Source: Mixta gaviniae
Lineage (GTDB): Bacteria > Pseudomonadota > Gammaproteobacteria > Enterobacterales > Enterobacteriaceae
Reading direction: 5' to 3'
NCBI RefSeq assembly: GCF_002953195.1
Contig: NZ_CP026377.1
Location: 1,860,001 to 1,924,000, forward strand
Length of the DNA: 64,000 nucleotides
In this document: positions 44,532 to 54,327 of the stretch, piece by piece
How the letters are laid out: each line of letters opens with the position of its first letter
How positions within the stretch are numbered: the stretch's first letter is position 1
Made by a program: the position numbers and the translations under genes
The notes under the pieces: generated by a model
Told to the model about the DNA's origin: nothing
Database searches by the model: none
What the model saw: the letters and a program-made list of their open reading frames with translations, nothing else

Positions 44532-46583
44532 ATGAAGTGGTTTTCAAAAAACGCGGTTTTGTTCTCACTCAAAACCTCTCTGGCCGCGTTTCTGGCGTTA
44601 TCTGTTGCTCTTCTGCTTAATTTCGAAAAACCGGCCTGGGCGATGACCACGGTGTTTGTCACCTCGCAGCTCTATGCCGCCTCAACGATCTCCAAGTCAG
44701 TGTTTCGGCTGGCGGGCACGCTGCTCGGCGGCCTGTTTATTCTGCTGATCTATCCGGAAACCGTGCAGTCGCCAATGCTGTTCAGCCTCTGCGTTTCGCT
44801 GTGGGTCACCGCCTGTTTGTACCTCTCTCTGCATGACCGCACGCCGAAAAGCTACGTGTTTATGCTGGCGGGTTACAGCGCTGCCATTATGGGCTTTCCC
44901 GATGTCACCACGCCGTCGGCAATTACCTGGACGGTGATTTCGCGCATCGAGGAGATCACCCTCGGCATCATCTGCAGCACGCTGATCCACCGGCTGCTGT
45001 TTCCGGTCTCCATGCAGCACCTGCTGGAGCAGAGCGTCGATATCTGGTATCGCAACGCGCGCAAGCTCTGTAACGAGCTGGTGGTGCGCCCGCCGAAGGA
45101 TAAATCGCTGGAGCGCGAGGATATCCTGATCCAGATGGCGAACTATCCCTTAAACGTCGAAACGCTGATCACCCACTGCGTCTATGAAGGGGAGGCGGCG
45201 CGCAAGGTGATCCGCCTGGTCAGCGTGCAGTATCAGCATCTCAGCTATCTGTTGCCGACGCTGACCGCTATCGAAACGCGCCTGAGCCTGCTGGCAGAGC
45301 TGCAGATCCGTTTCCCGGCCTGCGTCACCCAGGTGTTGCAACAGTTTTTGCTGTGGCTCAATTACGATACGGTCAGCCATGTCGGTGCGGTAAGAGAGGC
45401 GCTGGTGCAGGGCAAAATGGCGCTGGAACAGGCCTGGCGGCAGCAGGCGCTGAGCGCCGAAGAGAGCATGCTGCTGCTGGGCCTGCTGGAGCGTCTGGCG
45501 AACTTTGTGCGCGTCGTCGACGCCTACCAGACCGTCAGCGCGCGCGCCAGCGATCTCTACAGCGACGGCGACGCCCCGCTGGTGAAGAACCCGCGCGAAC
45601 ATCGGCATATCGATACCGGCCTGCTGCTGCTCTCATCGCTGACCGCCTTTCTCGCCACCTTTCTTTCCAGCCTGTTCTGGATCGGCAGCGGTTGGGCGGA
45701 CGGCGCCAGCGCACCGCTGATGGCGGCGATTATCAGCTCCTTCTTCGCCAGCATCGATTCGCCGGTGACGCCGATGAAGCTGTTTGTGAAAGGCGTGGTG
45801 GTGGCGCTGGCGATCAGCCTGTTCTATGTCGGGGTGCTGATCCCACAGGCGAACACGCTGCAGGCGCTGATGATGTGTCTGCTGCCGGGCCTGTTCGCGC
45901 TGAGCCTGGTGATCGCCCGGCCGGCGACCAACCTGATCGGCCTGAGCGTGGCGATCCAGATCCCCGGTTTTATCGGGCTTAGTCATCACTATGTGCCTAA
46001 TCTCATCGCGACGCTGAACGCGGCGATCTCGTCGCTGGTGGGCATTCTGTTTGCGGTGACGCTGACGGCGATTATCCGCAACAAGCGTCCATCGTGGATT
46101 GCGAAGCGGGCGGTGCGCAAGGGCATCCGTGACCTGCTGGGCTTTATTAAAGAGATAGAACGCAACGCTTCGTCGCTGCTGTCGCGCCAGCAGTTCGTCG
46201 CGCGCATGCTCGATCGGGTGAATATCATTCTGCCGCGCAAGCGTCTCGATCCCGACCCGGAGCTGATCGCCGGTGGCGATCTCATCACCGAGGCCTGGCT
46301 TGGCGCCAACTGTTATGACTTCTACGCCCGACATCGCGAGGTGCTGGAAAGGTATCAGCTGGAGAGCGGGCAGATGTTTCATGAACTGGGACTCTACCTG
46401 AAGCGACGCCTGCGTTCGCTGCAGAGTCAGCCGCATCAGACGCTGCTGGAGGAGATTAACCAGCTGCTGCTGAAGCTGGAGCCGCTCGCCCTGCAGGACG
46501 GCGCCGCGCTGGCGCCGCTGATTTCGCTGTTTAACCTGCGCGTCTCGCTGTTCCCGCAGCAGCGCTGGCCAGAAAAAGGCTAA
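44532..46583 (+). CDS. FUSC-family inner-membrane protein (AaeB/YccS-like)
   Basis: About 683 residues with two blocks of hydrophobic helices (residues about 5-155 and about 365-520) separated and followed by cytoplasmic regions, the layout of AaeB-type aromatic acid efflux proteins. Motifs LAAFLALSVALLLNFEKPAWAMTTVFVTSQ and MAAIISSFFASIDSPVTP fit the fusaric acid resistance (FUSC) family. No membrane-fusion partner (aaeA) lies beside it, so function is unclear. An alternative GTG start exists seven codons upstream. Confidence 0.85.
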   Translation: MKWFSKNAVLFSLKTSLAAFLALSVALLLNFEKPAWAMTTVFVTSQLYAASTISKSVFRLAGTLLGGLFILLIYPETVQSPMLFSLCVSLWVTACLYLSLHDRTPKSYVFMLAGYSAAIMGFPDVTTPSAITWTVISRIEEITLGIICSTLIHRLLFPVSMQHLLEQSVDIWYRNARKLCNELVVRPPKDKSLEREDILIQMANYPLNVETLITHCVYEGEAARKVIRLVSVQYQHLSYLLPTLTAIETRLSLLAELQIRFPACVTQVLQQFLLWLNYDTVSHVGAVREALVQGKMALEQAWRQQALSAEESMLLLGLLERLANFVRVVDAYQTVSARASDLYSDGDAPLVKNPREHRHIDTGLLLLSSLTAFLATFLSSLFWIGSGWADGASAPLMAAIISSFFASIDSPVTPMKLFVKGVVVALAISLFYVGVLIPQANTLQALMMCLLPGLFALSLVIARPATNLIGLSVAIQIPGFIGLSHHYVPNLIATLNAAISSLVGILFAVTLTAIIRNKRPSWIAKRAVRKGIRDLLGFIKEIERNASSLLSRQQFVARMLDRVNIILPRKRLDPDPELIAGGDLITEAWLGANCYDFYARHREVLERYQLESGQMFHELGLYLKRRLRSLQSQPHQTLLEEINQLLLKLEPLALQDGAALAPLISLFNLRVSLFPQQRWPEKG

Positions 46584-46746
46584 TTTCTGTGCTAAACGGG
46601 CGCGCCGCCTGCCGTACGGCACGGCATCCGGCGGTCGCGCGCCGATTTATACTTATTCATACACAGGCTATCCCCATTTTCTGTGGATAACCTGCACCAG
46701 GCGGCGCTGCTGCTGGCAGGGCGGTCGCCCGTTTCGCCTGCAGGCG

Positions 46747-47829
46747 CTACTTGCCGTTAGCGAAATACTCTTCCGTCGGCGGGCCGTTGACGGTGGCGCT
46801 GGCGCGGTAGCGGCCCGGCGTGCAGCCATACTCCTGCTGAAAGCAGCGGATAAAATGACCGCAGTCGCTAAAGCCGGTGCGCAGGGCGATATCCGTCACG
46901 CTATCGGCAGAGTTTCGCAACAGCCATTTGCCGTAGCGCAGACGGCTGGCGCGAATAAACTCGCCGGGCGTTTTGTTGAACTCGCTTTTAAACAGCCGCG
47001 TTAGCTGGCGACTGCTGAGGTTAACCTGCTGCGCCAGCCATTCGGTGCTGACCGACTTCACCAGACACTGTTCCACCAGAAACACCGCTTTGCGCAGGCG
47101 GCGGTCGGCGATGCGGTTGAAATCGTGCGCGCGTGAAACGCCCGGCGCCGCCCCCGCCGCTTTGACGGGGAAGGCGATCTGATGGATGGCATGGGTGGCG
47201 CGCTCCGGCCCGCAGTGCCGCCGGATCAGCTCGGTCGCCAGGCTGATGGTGGCGATGCCGCCCGGGCAGGTGACAATCTCGCCATGGTCGATATAGTCGC
47301 AGCCGGTAATCGAATGCACGCCGGGAAAACGGTCGCGGAACGCCTGCAGATGGTAGGGGTGAACCACCGCCCGGCGTCCTTCCAGCATTCCCTCTTCCGC
47401 CAGGATAAAACTGCCGGTGCAGATCCCGGCCAGCGTAACGCCCGCCCTGGCGGCGGCGTGGAGGTAGCCGCGTGCGGCGCGGCTGCCTTTATCCAGGTCA
47501 GGCAGCAGACCGCCGATCACTGTAATGTAATCAAAATGCTTCGGATCGCTGTAGCCGCAGTCAGCTTTAACCCCGATCCCGGAGCTGGAGATAATCAGAT
47601 CGTCCGGGCGGTCGCTCATGATGCGCCAGCAGCAGGGACGGCCGCCGTTATCGCCGGTATCCGCCGCGTGCCGCAGCGTATCCAGCAGCCCGGCCAGCGC
47701 CAGCAGCGGAAACGCCGGCCACAGGACGATGCCGATGCGCAATCCTGACGAGCCGGCATGATGGCCCGTGAGGGGAAAATCAAGGTCGTAAACAACGTCA
47801 CAGGAAGAGCAGTTATTTGCGAAGTTCAT
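46747..47829 (-). CDS. GlxA-type regulator (DJ-1/PfpI plus AraC domains)
   Basis: 360 residues. N-terminal DJ-1/PfpI-like sensor domain (GLRIGIVLWPAFPLLALAGLLDTLRHA, AGICTGSFILAEEGMLEGRRAVVHPYHLQAF) and C-terminal AraC helix-turn-helix pair (VSTEWLAQQVNLSSRQLTRLFKSEFNKTPGEFIRASRLRYGKWLL, ITDIALRTGFSDCGHFIRCFQQEYGCTPGRYR-like). The start at 47829 has AGG close before it; an upstream extension to 47952 lacks support. It is not adjacent to an obvious target gene. Confidence 0.88.
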   Translation of the reverse strand: MNFANNCSSCDVVYDLDFPLTGHHAGSSGLRIGIVLWPAFPLLALAGLLDTLRHAADTGDNGGRPCCWRIMSDRPDDLIISSSGIGVKADCGYSDPKHFDYITVIGGLLPDLDKGSRAARGYLHAAARAGVTLAGICTGSFILAEEGMLEGRRAVVHPYHLQAFRDRFPGVHSITGCDYIDHGEIVTCPGGIATISLATELIRRHCGPERATHAIHQIAFPVKAAGAAPGVSRAHDFNRIADRRLRKAVFLVEQCLVKSVSTEWLAQQVNLSSRQLTRLFKSEFNKTPGEFIRASRLRYGKWLLRNSADSVTDIALRTGFSDCGHFIRCFQQEYGCTPGRYRASATVNGPPTEEYFANGK

Positions 47830-48511
47830 ATACCTGAGCCTGCCGGGAGCAACGTCCGGCGTTTTGAGTAAAAAGCGAACCCAGGGATATGCGCGCAGCG
47901 CTCGCGATAAAGCTGGAGGTGATGTTTTTATAAGGAATAGATGTACTTTCATTGTTCCTTATCAAGGGCGTCATCAATATAAAGGCGCGCAGCGACAGAC
48001 CATGATACGCCTGCAACGGGAATAACCCTATCGAATTGCCGATAAAACAAACAAGCGGGCACAGCCTGTGCGGAACAAATAAGGCGGCGACGCCTGCGCG
48101 GACATCCGTTTTCGCTGAGGCGAAGTGATTATCCTTCCCCCTTGTTTTGCCGTCTGCTTTCCATCCCTGACGCTACAAATAAACAACATTGCGGCAAAAA
48201 ATCTATTATTTATTTTGTCTTTCATAACGGTGACCTGACATATTAATAACAACGCGACGCGCCAGAAGGCGTTAACGCGCATCAGGGCACTAACATACCG
48301 TTTCAAATAAAATTTAAATTGAAGGTAGCGGACATCATATTGTACCAGCAGGACGATACAGTGCCGTTGAAACCAGGCTCAGGGCCGCGCCGGCACGCGC
48401 TTTCGCGCCCGTGTCGCCTCTGTTCGTTGAGATGACGAAATAGTACAATACACTGCAGGCGATACATCTTAATATCCTCGACTGATCGCGGATGGTTTCG
48501 GAAAAAGTAAA
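47830..48511. other. Intergenic region between the GlxA-type gene and the 119-residue gene
   Basis: 682 bp. Short minus-strand frames (for example 48028-48306) have no ribosome-binding site or recognisable content. I see no convincing feature. Confidence 0.45.
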
Positions 48512-48871
48512 ATGAAAGCGGTAATAAAACTATTCCCGGCGGCGTTATTTTTCGCTGCGGCCTCGTTAAGCTGCCGGGCAGGGGATTTAGCAGAGTACAT
48601 GGCGCTGCATCATAATTTTCAGCGCAGCCCGGCGCTAAAACAGAAAATAGAAAATACGGTAATGCATATCGCCCAGGATGAAGCGAACAATAGCGGCGTG
48701 GATAAATCCTGGCTGCTGGAAAATAATGGCGAGCAGTATGCGAAAAGCGCGCTGCAGACCATGGCGTTTTATTGCGAAAGCCAGCCGCTGGAAAAAAGCG
48801 CTGCCTTTGATCGGCTGTTTAATCAGCGCAACTGCGAGGTGATTTTGCAGGAGATCGAAAAGGATCGTTAG
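48512..48871 (+). CDS. Exported hypothetical protein, 119 residues
   Basis: Sec signal peptide (MKAVIKLFPAALFFAAASLSCRAG, cleavage near residue 23), then a helical domain with LAEYMALHHNFQRSPALKQKIENTVMHIAQDEA and a Cys pair (about residues 88 and 108; FYCES and RNCEV) likely to form a disulfide. The start is set by position only; no strong ribosome-binding site. No family recognised. Confidence 0.7.
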   Translation: MKAVIKLFPAALFFAAASLSCRAGDLAEYMALHHNFQRSPALKQKIENTVMHIAQDEANNSGVDKSWLLENNGEQYAKSALQTMAFYCESQPLEKSAAFDRLFNQRNCEVILQEIEKDR

Positions 48872-48902
48872 CGGGCAGCGTAACCGGCGGCAAGCGTCAG
48901 CA

Positions 48903-49077
48903 GCAAACCGGTGCGGGAAACCGGAGCAGGAAACCGAAGCAGCAAACCGGTGCGGGAAACCACAGCTGAAAGCTGGTGCAAAAAACCGGAACAGGAAACC
49001 ACAGCTGAAAGCTGGTGCAAAAAACCGGAACAGGTGACCACAGCTGAAAGCTGGTGCAAAAAACCGCAACAGGAACC
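48903..49077. repeat. 39-bp tandem repeat, three copies, with related flanking repeats
   Basis: Copies start at 48961, 49000 and 49039 and each holds the small hairpin CAGCT-GAA-AGCTG and a GCAAAAAACCGGAACAGG-type part. Upstream, a roughly 23-bp unit (GCAGCAAACCGGTGCGGGAAA) occurs twice. Thirteen-residue periodic frames result on the plus strand; I do not call a gene. Confidence 0.88.
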
Positions 49078-49193
49078 ACAGCAAAAAACTGCAGCAGAAA
49101 GCCGGGGCGGGAAACGGTCACAGGAGAAGATGGCGGCGCAAGACGCAGCGCGGGCATTATTGCCGGAGACGCGCCTCGCCGCCGCGCCCGATC

Positions 49194-49862
49194 TCAGCGC
49201 CGTCGGGCGAGCATACTGACCACGCGGTCACCCGCTTTCTGCACCAGCAGCACCAGCAACAGCAACAGCGCGATGGTGGCCGCCATAATCTGATTATCGA
49301 AGCGCTGATAGCCATAGCGGATTGCCAGATCGCCCAGCCCGCCGCCGCCCACTACGCCCGCCATAGCGGAAAAACCGATCAGCATCACGATGGTCAGCGT
49401 AACGCCGGCGAGAATAGCCGGCAACGCCTCAGGCAGCAGCGCCCGGCTAACGATATGCCACAGCGTGCCGCCCATCGACTCCACCGCCTCGATACGGCCG
49501 CGATCCACTTCGTCCAGCGCGTTCTCAACAATGCGGGCGAAAAAGGGAAAGGCCCCGATAGTAATCGGCACAATCGCCGCCGTGCTGCCAAGGGTGGTGC
49601 CCACCAGCAGGCGGGTAAAGGGGATCAGGGCGATCAGCAGCACCACAAACGGCAGGGCGCGGCCGGTGTTCACCAGCGCATTGAGCAGCAGCGCGACGGC
49701 GCGGTTAGGCAGCAGGCCGTTGCGGCGCGTCAGAAACAGCAGGATGCCGACCGGCAGCCCCAGCGCGACGGTCAGCAGCGCGGCGATCGCCACCATATAG
49801 AGCGTCTCGCCGGTGGCGTTCAGCAGCAGCGCCTGAAAACGATCCCAGTTCACGCTACGCAT
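49194..49862 (-). CDS. Methionine-type ABC transporter permease (MetI-like)
   Basis: 222 residues, five or so membrane helices. [29 protein letters not shown] and the EAA loop [33 protein letters not shown] are typical of MetI. Its ATG overlaps the ATPase gene by 13 bp. Works with the ATPase and binding protein coded upstream as one importer. Confidence 0.9.
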   Translation of the reverse strand: MRSVNWDRFQALLLNATGETLYMVAIAALLTVALGLPVGILLFLTRRNGLLPNRAVALLLNALVNTGRALPFVVLLIALIPFTRLLVGTTLGSTAAIVPITIGAFPFFARIVENALDEVDRGRIEAVESMGGTLWHIVSRALLPEALPAILAGVTLTIVMLIGFSAMAGVVGGGGLGDLAIRYGYQRFDNQIMAATIALLLLLVLLVQKAGDRVVSMLARRR

Positions 49863-50647
49863 CGCGATCGCTCCCGGTGCTGATAGCGGGCGATAAAGGC
49901 GCGGTCCGCTTCGCCATCCTGCAGCAGCATCTGGCGCAGTCGCCCCTCGTTACGGTTCATGATCTGCGTCAGGCTGCCGCTCTCCACCAGCCTGCCATGC
50001 TCAAGCAGGGCGGCGCCGTCGCAAATGCGCTTCACTACCGCCATCTCATGGGTGATCAGCACGATGGTGATGCCAAGCTGCCGCTGAATCGACGCCAGCA
50101 GATCGAGAATCGAGGCGGTAGTCTCCGGATCGAGGGCGCTGGTGGCCTCGTCGCACAGCAGATAGCGCGGCTGCGCCGCCAGCGCGCGCGCAATGCCGAC
50201 GCGCTGTTTCTGCCCGCCCGAAAGCTGCGACGGCCAGGCCTGGGCGAACGCGCTCAGGTCTACCAATTGCAGCAGGGCGTGAACCCGTTCGCGGCGCTCG
50301 CGGGCAGGCATCCCGGCGATCGCCAGCGGCAGATCGATGTTGTCATAAACATTGCGCGCATGGATCAGATTAAAATGCTGGAAAATCATGCCCATCTGCT
50401 GACGCTGGCGGCGCAGCCGCGCCAGGCTCAGGGTACCGATATCGCTGCCGTCAACCCGCACGCGCCCGGAAGAGGGGCGCTCCAGGCGGTTCAGGCAGCG
50501 CAGCAGGGTGCTTTTGCCCGCGCCGCTGCGCCCGAGAATGCCGAAGATGGCGCCCGTCTCAATCGTCAGCGACACCTCCGCTAACGCCGGCGCCGCCGCG
50601 CCAGGATAGTGTTTGCTCAGGTTCTCAATCTCAATCATGTTTTTCAT
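49850..50647 (-). CDS. Methionine-type ABC transporter ATPase (MetN-like)
   Basis: 265 residues. Walker [10 protein letters not shown], signature [16 protein letters not shown], Walker [14 protein letters not shown] and switch His in ITHEM. E. coli MetN carries a C-terminal ACT-like regulatory domain that this shorter protein lacks, so feedback by methionine is not expected. The start overlaps the binding-protein gene by 17 bp. Confidence 0.92.
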   Translation of the reverse strand: MKNMIEIENLSKHYPGAAAPALAEVSLTIETGAIFGILGRSGAGKSTLLRCLNRLERPSSGRVRVDGSDIGTLSLARLRRQRQQMGMIFQHFNLIHARNVYDNIDLPLAIAGMPARERRERVHALLQLVDLSAFAQAWPSQLSGGQKQRVGIARALAAQPRYLLCDEATSALDPETTASILDLLASIQRQLGITIVLITHEMAVVKRICDGAALLEHGRLVESGSLTQIMNRNEGRLRQMLLQDGEADRAFIARYQHRERSRCVA

Positions 50648-51431
50648 CCGCTACCGGGATCACTGAACCGTTATAGTGCTGACGAATAAAGGCCGCTACC
50701 TGTGGGGAGGTGAGATCCTTCGCCAGCGCCAGCACGCGCGGATCTTTTGCCAGCTGCGGCGTGGTCACCAGCAGGTTGGCGTAAGGGTTGTGCGTCGCCG
50801 ATTCCAGCCCCAGCGCATCTTTCGCCGGCGTCAGGCCCGCTTCCAGCGCATAGTTACCGTTGATCACTGCGGCATCCACGTCGTCCAGCGAGCGCGGCAG
50901 CTGCGGCGCCTCGATCTCAATGATGTTGATCTGCTTCGGATTGGCGCTGATATCTTTCGGCGTCACCAGCGTCGTTCCGGCTGCGCTCTGAGCGCTGAGG
51001 CGGATCAGCCCTTTGTCCTGCAGCAGCCAGAGCGCCCGACTCAGGTTGGTGGGGTTGTTCGGCACCGCGATGCTTGCTCCCTGCGGCAGCGCGGCCAGGC
51101 TTTTCACCTTATGCGAATAGAGGCCGAGCGGCTCGACATGCACGCTGGCGACAACATCGAAAGTTTTGCCCAGCGCCTTCTCCTGATCTTTCAGATAGGG
51201 CAGATGCTGAAAGTAGTTGGCATCGACATCCCCGGCGCCCAGCAGTTCATTGGCGTTCACCCCGCCGCTCAGCTCGATAATATCGAGATCGAGCTTCGGA
51301 TCGAGCTGCTTCACATATTCCAGAATTTCGGCGTGCGGCACCGGGTCGGCAGCCACGCGCAGCGGCGCGGCATACAGGCTTTGGGCGACCAGCAAAGAGA
51401 GTCCGGCAAGCGTTAACACGGTCTTGTTCAT
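50631..51431 (-). CDS. NlpA/MetQ-family substrate-binding protein
   Basis: 266 residues. Signal peptide ([21 protein letters not shown]) without a lipobox, unlike E. coli MetQ. Family motifs [83 protein letters not shown]. Delivers ligand to the permease below. With the oxygenase gene next to it, a sulfur- or nitrogen-containing organic ligand is more likely than methionine itself; that is inference. Confidence 0.9.
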   Translation of the reverse strand: MNKTVLTLAGLSLLVAQSLYAAPLRVAADPVPHAEILEYVKQLDPKLDLDIIELSGGVNANELLGAGDVDANYFQHLPYLKDQEKALGKTFDVVASVHVEPLGLYSHKVKSLAALPQGASIAVPNNPTNLSRALWLLQDKGLIRLSAQSAAGTTLVTPKDISANPKQINIIEIEAPQLPRSLDDVDAAVINGNYALEAGLTPAKDALGLESATHNPYANLLVTTPQLAKDPRVLALAKDLTSPQVAAFIRQHYNGSVIPVADEKHD

Positions 51432-51450
51432 TATTATTCCCTGTCAGTGA

Positions 51451-52467
51451 TTAAGAAGAGGTGTGTTCGGGGTAGAAACGCTGCGCCACTTCCGGATGCG
51501 AGCGCAATCGGCCCTTAAGGTAGTTCCAGCCCACTTCGCGCAGCAGCGGGTTGAGCGGATCGCTGGCCGGCCCCTGCGCCAGCTGCGCCAGCGACGGCGG
51601 CAGCTGATAAACCGGCACCACCGCATCCAGCTGCGCGCCGAGGAAAAAGGCGATGGAGAGGCGCTCCCGATCGGCCTGCGGCGATACCACGCGATGGACG
51701 GTAGCGCGCAGATAGCCGTTGGTCGCCAGCTCCAGTAGCTCGCCAATATTGACCACGAACGCGCCGGGCAACGGCGAGGCCGCGACCCAGTTATCGGGCG
51801 TCAGCTCGACCTCCAGCCCCGCCTGATCGTCCTGCAGCAGCAGGGTCAGAAAGCCGGAATCTTTGTGCGCGCCGACACCCTGGCGCGACTGGCCAGCGGC
51901 GCGCCCCGGATAGCGGATCAGCTTGATATGCTCATTGGGGCTGGCGCCGTAGAGCGTGTCGAAGGCGTTGCGCGGCAGGCGCAACGCTTCGGCGAGGCTG
52001 CGCAGCAGCTCCAGCGCCACCCGCGTCATCTCCTGCTGCCAGCGGGTCACCACGGCGCGTAGCGCCGGCAGCGCCGCCGGCCACTGATTCGGCCCCTGCA
52101 TACGCTGCCAGGTCGGGGAGTCGGGCGTGACGGGAAGCGCTTCGCGGTCTGCGCCGATATCGAACTGTTCACGGAAATCGGGCTGGCTGCGGGTGATCTC
52201 TACACCGGAGAGGTTGTAGCCGCGGAAGTGGGGCGAGTTGGCCATCGTTACCTTCAGCTTCTCCTCCTGCGGCAGGGCGAAAAAGTCGCGGGCGACGCGC
52301 TGCACTTCATCCAGCAGCGTCTGGTCGATATCGTGGTTGATCAGGTAGAAAAAGCCGGCATCGCGCGCGGTACGTCCCAGCGCATCAATCGCCTGCGCGC
52401 GCTGCGGCGTCTGGCGGGTAAGCTGCGCGAAATCGATCACCGGCAGCGCTAAGGAGGAATGGCTCAT
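51451..52467 (-). CDS. 2-oxoglutarate/Fe(II)-dependent oxygenase (isopenicillin N synthase-like)
   Basis: 338 residues. DIOX N-terminal segment (PVIDFAQLTRQTPQ, AGFFYLINHDIDQ) and the jelly-roll metal site His-x-Asp in GVGAHKDSGF and distal His in RATVHRVV, followed by the RxS motif of 2-oxoglutarate binding in DRERLSIAFF. It is the first gene of a four-gene operon with the MetNIQ-like importer (19 bp gap), so it probably oxidises the imported compound. Substrate unknown. Confidence 0.9.
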   Translation of the reverse strand: MSHSSLALPVIDFAQLTRQTPQRAQAIDALGRTARDAGFFYLINHDIDQTLLDEVQRVARDFFALPQEEKLKVTMANSPHFRGYNLSGVEITRSQPDFREQFDIGADREALPVTPDSPTWQRMQGPNQWPAALPALRAVVTRWQQEMTRVALELLRSLAEALRLPRNAFDTLYGASPNEHIKLIRYPGRAAGQSRQGVGAHKDSGFLTLLLQDDQAGLEVELTPDNWVAASPLPGAFVVNIGELLELATNGYLRATVHRVVSPQADRERLSIAFFLGAQLDAVVPVYQLPPSLAQLAQGPASDPLNPLLREVGWNYLKGRLRSHPEVAQRFYPEHTSS

Positions 52468-52617
52468 GGCATTAACTCAGGTGGCATTGGTTAACATCAC
52501 AGTGCCATTCCGCCCGGCGCTTACCTACCAAGATATTCTGCTATCGATATGCAAAGCCTGGCATTTATTCCGCCCGGCGCGGCAGTGCGCCGCCCGCGAC
52601 CGGGGCGGCGACGGGAG

Positions 52618-53166
52618 TCAGTTCTGTTCGGAGACCAGCACCGCCATGGTGTCCGGCGCCAGCGCGCGGAACAGGTGCGGCTCATCAGCCGGGTAGGAGA
52701 TGTAATCGCCGGGGTTCAGCTCCACCGGCGAGGCGGTCAGCCCCACCAGCGCGCGTCCTTGGGTGATAATAATATGCTCTACCGACCCCATCGGGTGAGG
52801 ATGGGAGAGACGCTCCGAGCCGGGCTGGACGATCAGCAGATAAACATCGCGCCGCGCGCCGGGCGGGCAGGTAGCGAGCAGAATCGCCTTATAGTCAGCC
52901 AGCTCTGCCGTCACCGTCGGCCCCTCGCCGCGGCGGATCACCTGCATCTTATTCGTTTCCGGCTCCATCAGCCGGGCAAAAGGGATATTCAGCGCCACAC
53001 AGAGCGCCCACAGAGTCTCCAGGCTGGGATTGCCGTTGCCTGCCTCCAGCTGTGACAGGGTCGATTTAGCGATGCCGGCACGGCGCGCCACTTCCGCCAG
53101 CGACAGCCCGGCGCGCTGACGTTCGCGCGCCAGCCCGCTGGCGATAATCTCGATAGGTTGATTCAT
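52618..53166 (-). CDS. XRE-cupin transcriptional regulator
   Basis: 182 residues. N-terminal helix-turn-helix (LARERQRAGLSLAEVARRAGIAKSTLSQLEAGNGNPSLETLWALC) and C-terminal cupin domain (VYLLIVQPGSERLSHPHPMGSVEHIIITQGRALVGL). AGGT lies 5 nt before the ATG at 53166. Divergent from the second AzlCD pair, with a palindrome in the shared 96-bp region. Related regulators control amino acid exporters and sense small metabolites. Confidence 0.9.
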   Translation of the reverse strand: MNQPIEIIASGLARERQRAGLSLAEVARRAGIAKSTLSQLEAGNGNPSLETLWALCVALNIPFARLMEPETNKMQVIRRGEGPTVTAELADYKAILLATCPPGARRDVYLLIVQPGSERLSHPHPMGSVEHIIITQGRALVGLTASPVELNPGDYISYPADEPHLFRALAPDTMAVLVSEQN

Positions 53167-53187
53167 AAGCGACCTGTATTTTATATA

Positions 53188-53199
53188 GAACGATCGTTC
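53188..53199. promoter_or_regulatory. Candidate operator of the XRE-cupin regulator
   Basis: GAACGATCGTTC is a perfect 12-bp palindrome. Nearby CGTTCATTAT occurs twice (53221-53255). All lie between the regulator and the azlC copy 2 starts. Confidence 0.6.
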
Positions 53200-53262
53200 G
53201 TCTTGAAAAACGATCCGCAGGCGTTCATTATAACGAATCATCGTTCATTATGGGATAAGGCT

Positions 53263-53928
53263 ATGGCAAAACGTGACGCTCCGCTGAGCAAAGAGGTGAT
53301 CAAGGGGATCGTGCTGGTCTGCCTGGCGGACGCGCTGGTCGGGCTGTCGTATGGATCGCTGGCCGTCGCGCAGGGGTTTCCGCTGTGGGTGCCGCTGGCG
53401 CTTTCGCTGCTGGTGCTGGCCGGCGCGTCAGAATTTATCTTTATCTCCATCGTCGCCGGCGGCGGCAGCCCGTTTACCGCCGCAGCGGCGGGGCTGCTGG
53501 TCAACGCGCGCCACTTCCCATTCGGCATCGCGGTGAAAGATCTGGTAGGACGCGGCGCCCTCAGCTGGCTGGGGTGCCACATCATGAACGACGAAAGCGT
53601 GGTGTTTGGCATTTCACAGCAGCGCGCAGCGCAGCGCAGGGCGGCCTACTGGCTGTGCGGGCTGGGCATCGCCGTCTGTTGGCCGCTGAGCGTGGCGGCG
53701 GGCACGCAGGTGGGCCGCTGGATCCCCGATACCCACGCGGCGGGGCTGGACGCGGTGTTTCCCGCCATTCTGATTGCTCTGATTTTCCCGGCACTGCGGC
53801 AACGTCGCGTTGCCGTGCCGTCGATAGCCGGCGCGCTGGTGGCGCTGGCCGCCACGCCGCTGGTTCCGGTGGGCATGCCGGTGCTGTTTTCGCTTTCGGG
53901 GCTGCTGGCATGGAGGCGTAAAGCATGA
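53263..53928 (+). CDS. AzlC-family amino acid exporter large subunit (copy 2)
   Basis: 221 residues. Membrane protein with VKGIVLVCLADALVGLSYGSLAVAQGFP-like opening, AGASEFIFISIVAGGGSPFTAAAAGLLVNARHFPFGIAV and IMNDESVVFGIS, matching AzlC/YgaZ. Only moderately like copy 1. AAGG precedes the ATG at 53263 closely. Stop overlaps azlD by 4 bp. Regulated, by position, by the XRE-cupin protein. Confidence 0.88.
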   Translation: MAKRDAPLSKEVIKGIVLVCLADALVGLSYGSLAVAQGFPLWVPLALSLLVLAGASEFIFISIVAGGGSPFTAAAAGLLVNARHFPFGIAVKDLVGRGALSWLGCHIMNDESVVFGISQQRAAQRRAAYWLCGLGIAVCWPLSVAAGTQVGRWIPDTHAAGLDAVFPAILIALIFPALRQRRVAVPSIAGALVALAATPLVPVGMPVLFSLSGLLAWRRKA

Positions 53929-54248
53929 TCTCTTCATCACTGCTGATGGGCGGCATTGGCGTGCTGGCGGCCGGAACCTACCTTATGCGCCTGGCGGGTT
54001 ATAAGCTTGGCGCGCACGTCGAACTGCCGGAGCGCGCGCGCCTGCTGCTGGCGGACGCCGCCATCGTTTTGTTGCTGGCGGTGGCCGCCGTTGCCACCCT
54101 GTTTGAAGGGCAGCAGTTTGCCGGCTATGCGCGGCCGTTCGGTGTGCTGGTGGCGCTGTTGCTGGCGTGGCGTAAAGCGCCGCTGATAGTGGTGATTATC
54201 AGCGCCGGGCTGGCGACTGCCGCAGTGCGCTGGCTGGGCGTGATGTAA
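53925..54248 (+). CDS. AzlD-family amino acid exporter small subunit (copy 2)
   Basis: 107 residues, hydrophobic, with TYLMRLAGYKLG as the AzlD signature. Pairs with the AzlC subunit whose gene overlaps it by 4 bp. Converges on the OYE gene; two terminators lie between. Confidence 0.87.
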   Translation: MISSSLLMGGIGVLAAGTYLMRLAGYKLGAHVELPERARLLLADAAIVLLLAVAAVATLFEGQQFAGYARPFGVLVALLLAWRKAPLIVVIISAGLATAAVRWLGVM

Positions 54249-54253
54249 CAGGC

Positions 54254-54276
54254 AAAAAAGCCTGCACGCAGCAGGC
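54254..54276 (-). terminator. Terminator copy 1 between azlD copy 2 and the OYE gene
   Basis: Minus-strand stem GCCTGC-TGCGT-GCAGGC followed by six T. A near-duplicate lies at 54328-54353. Confidence 0.75.
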
Positions 54277-54327
54277 CAGTCAGTTCAGCGCCCGCCACGG
54301 TGCCAGGCGGGGCATGATGTCACGCGC

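Noticed and set aside
48911-49219. Plus-strand frame with 13-residue repeats
   Set aside because: Follows directly from the 39-bp DNA repeat, has no good start signal, and the minus strand is equally open.
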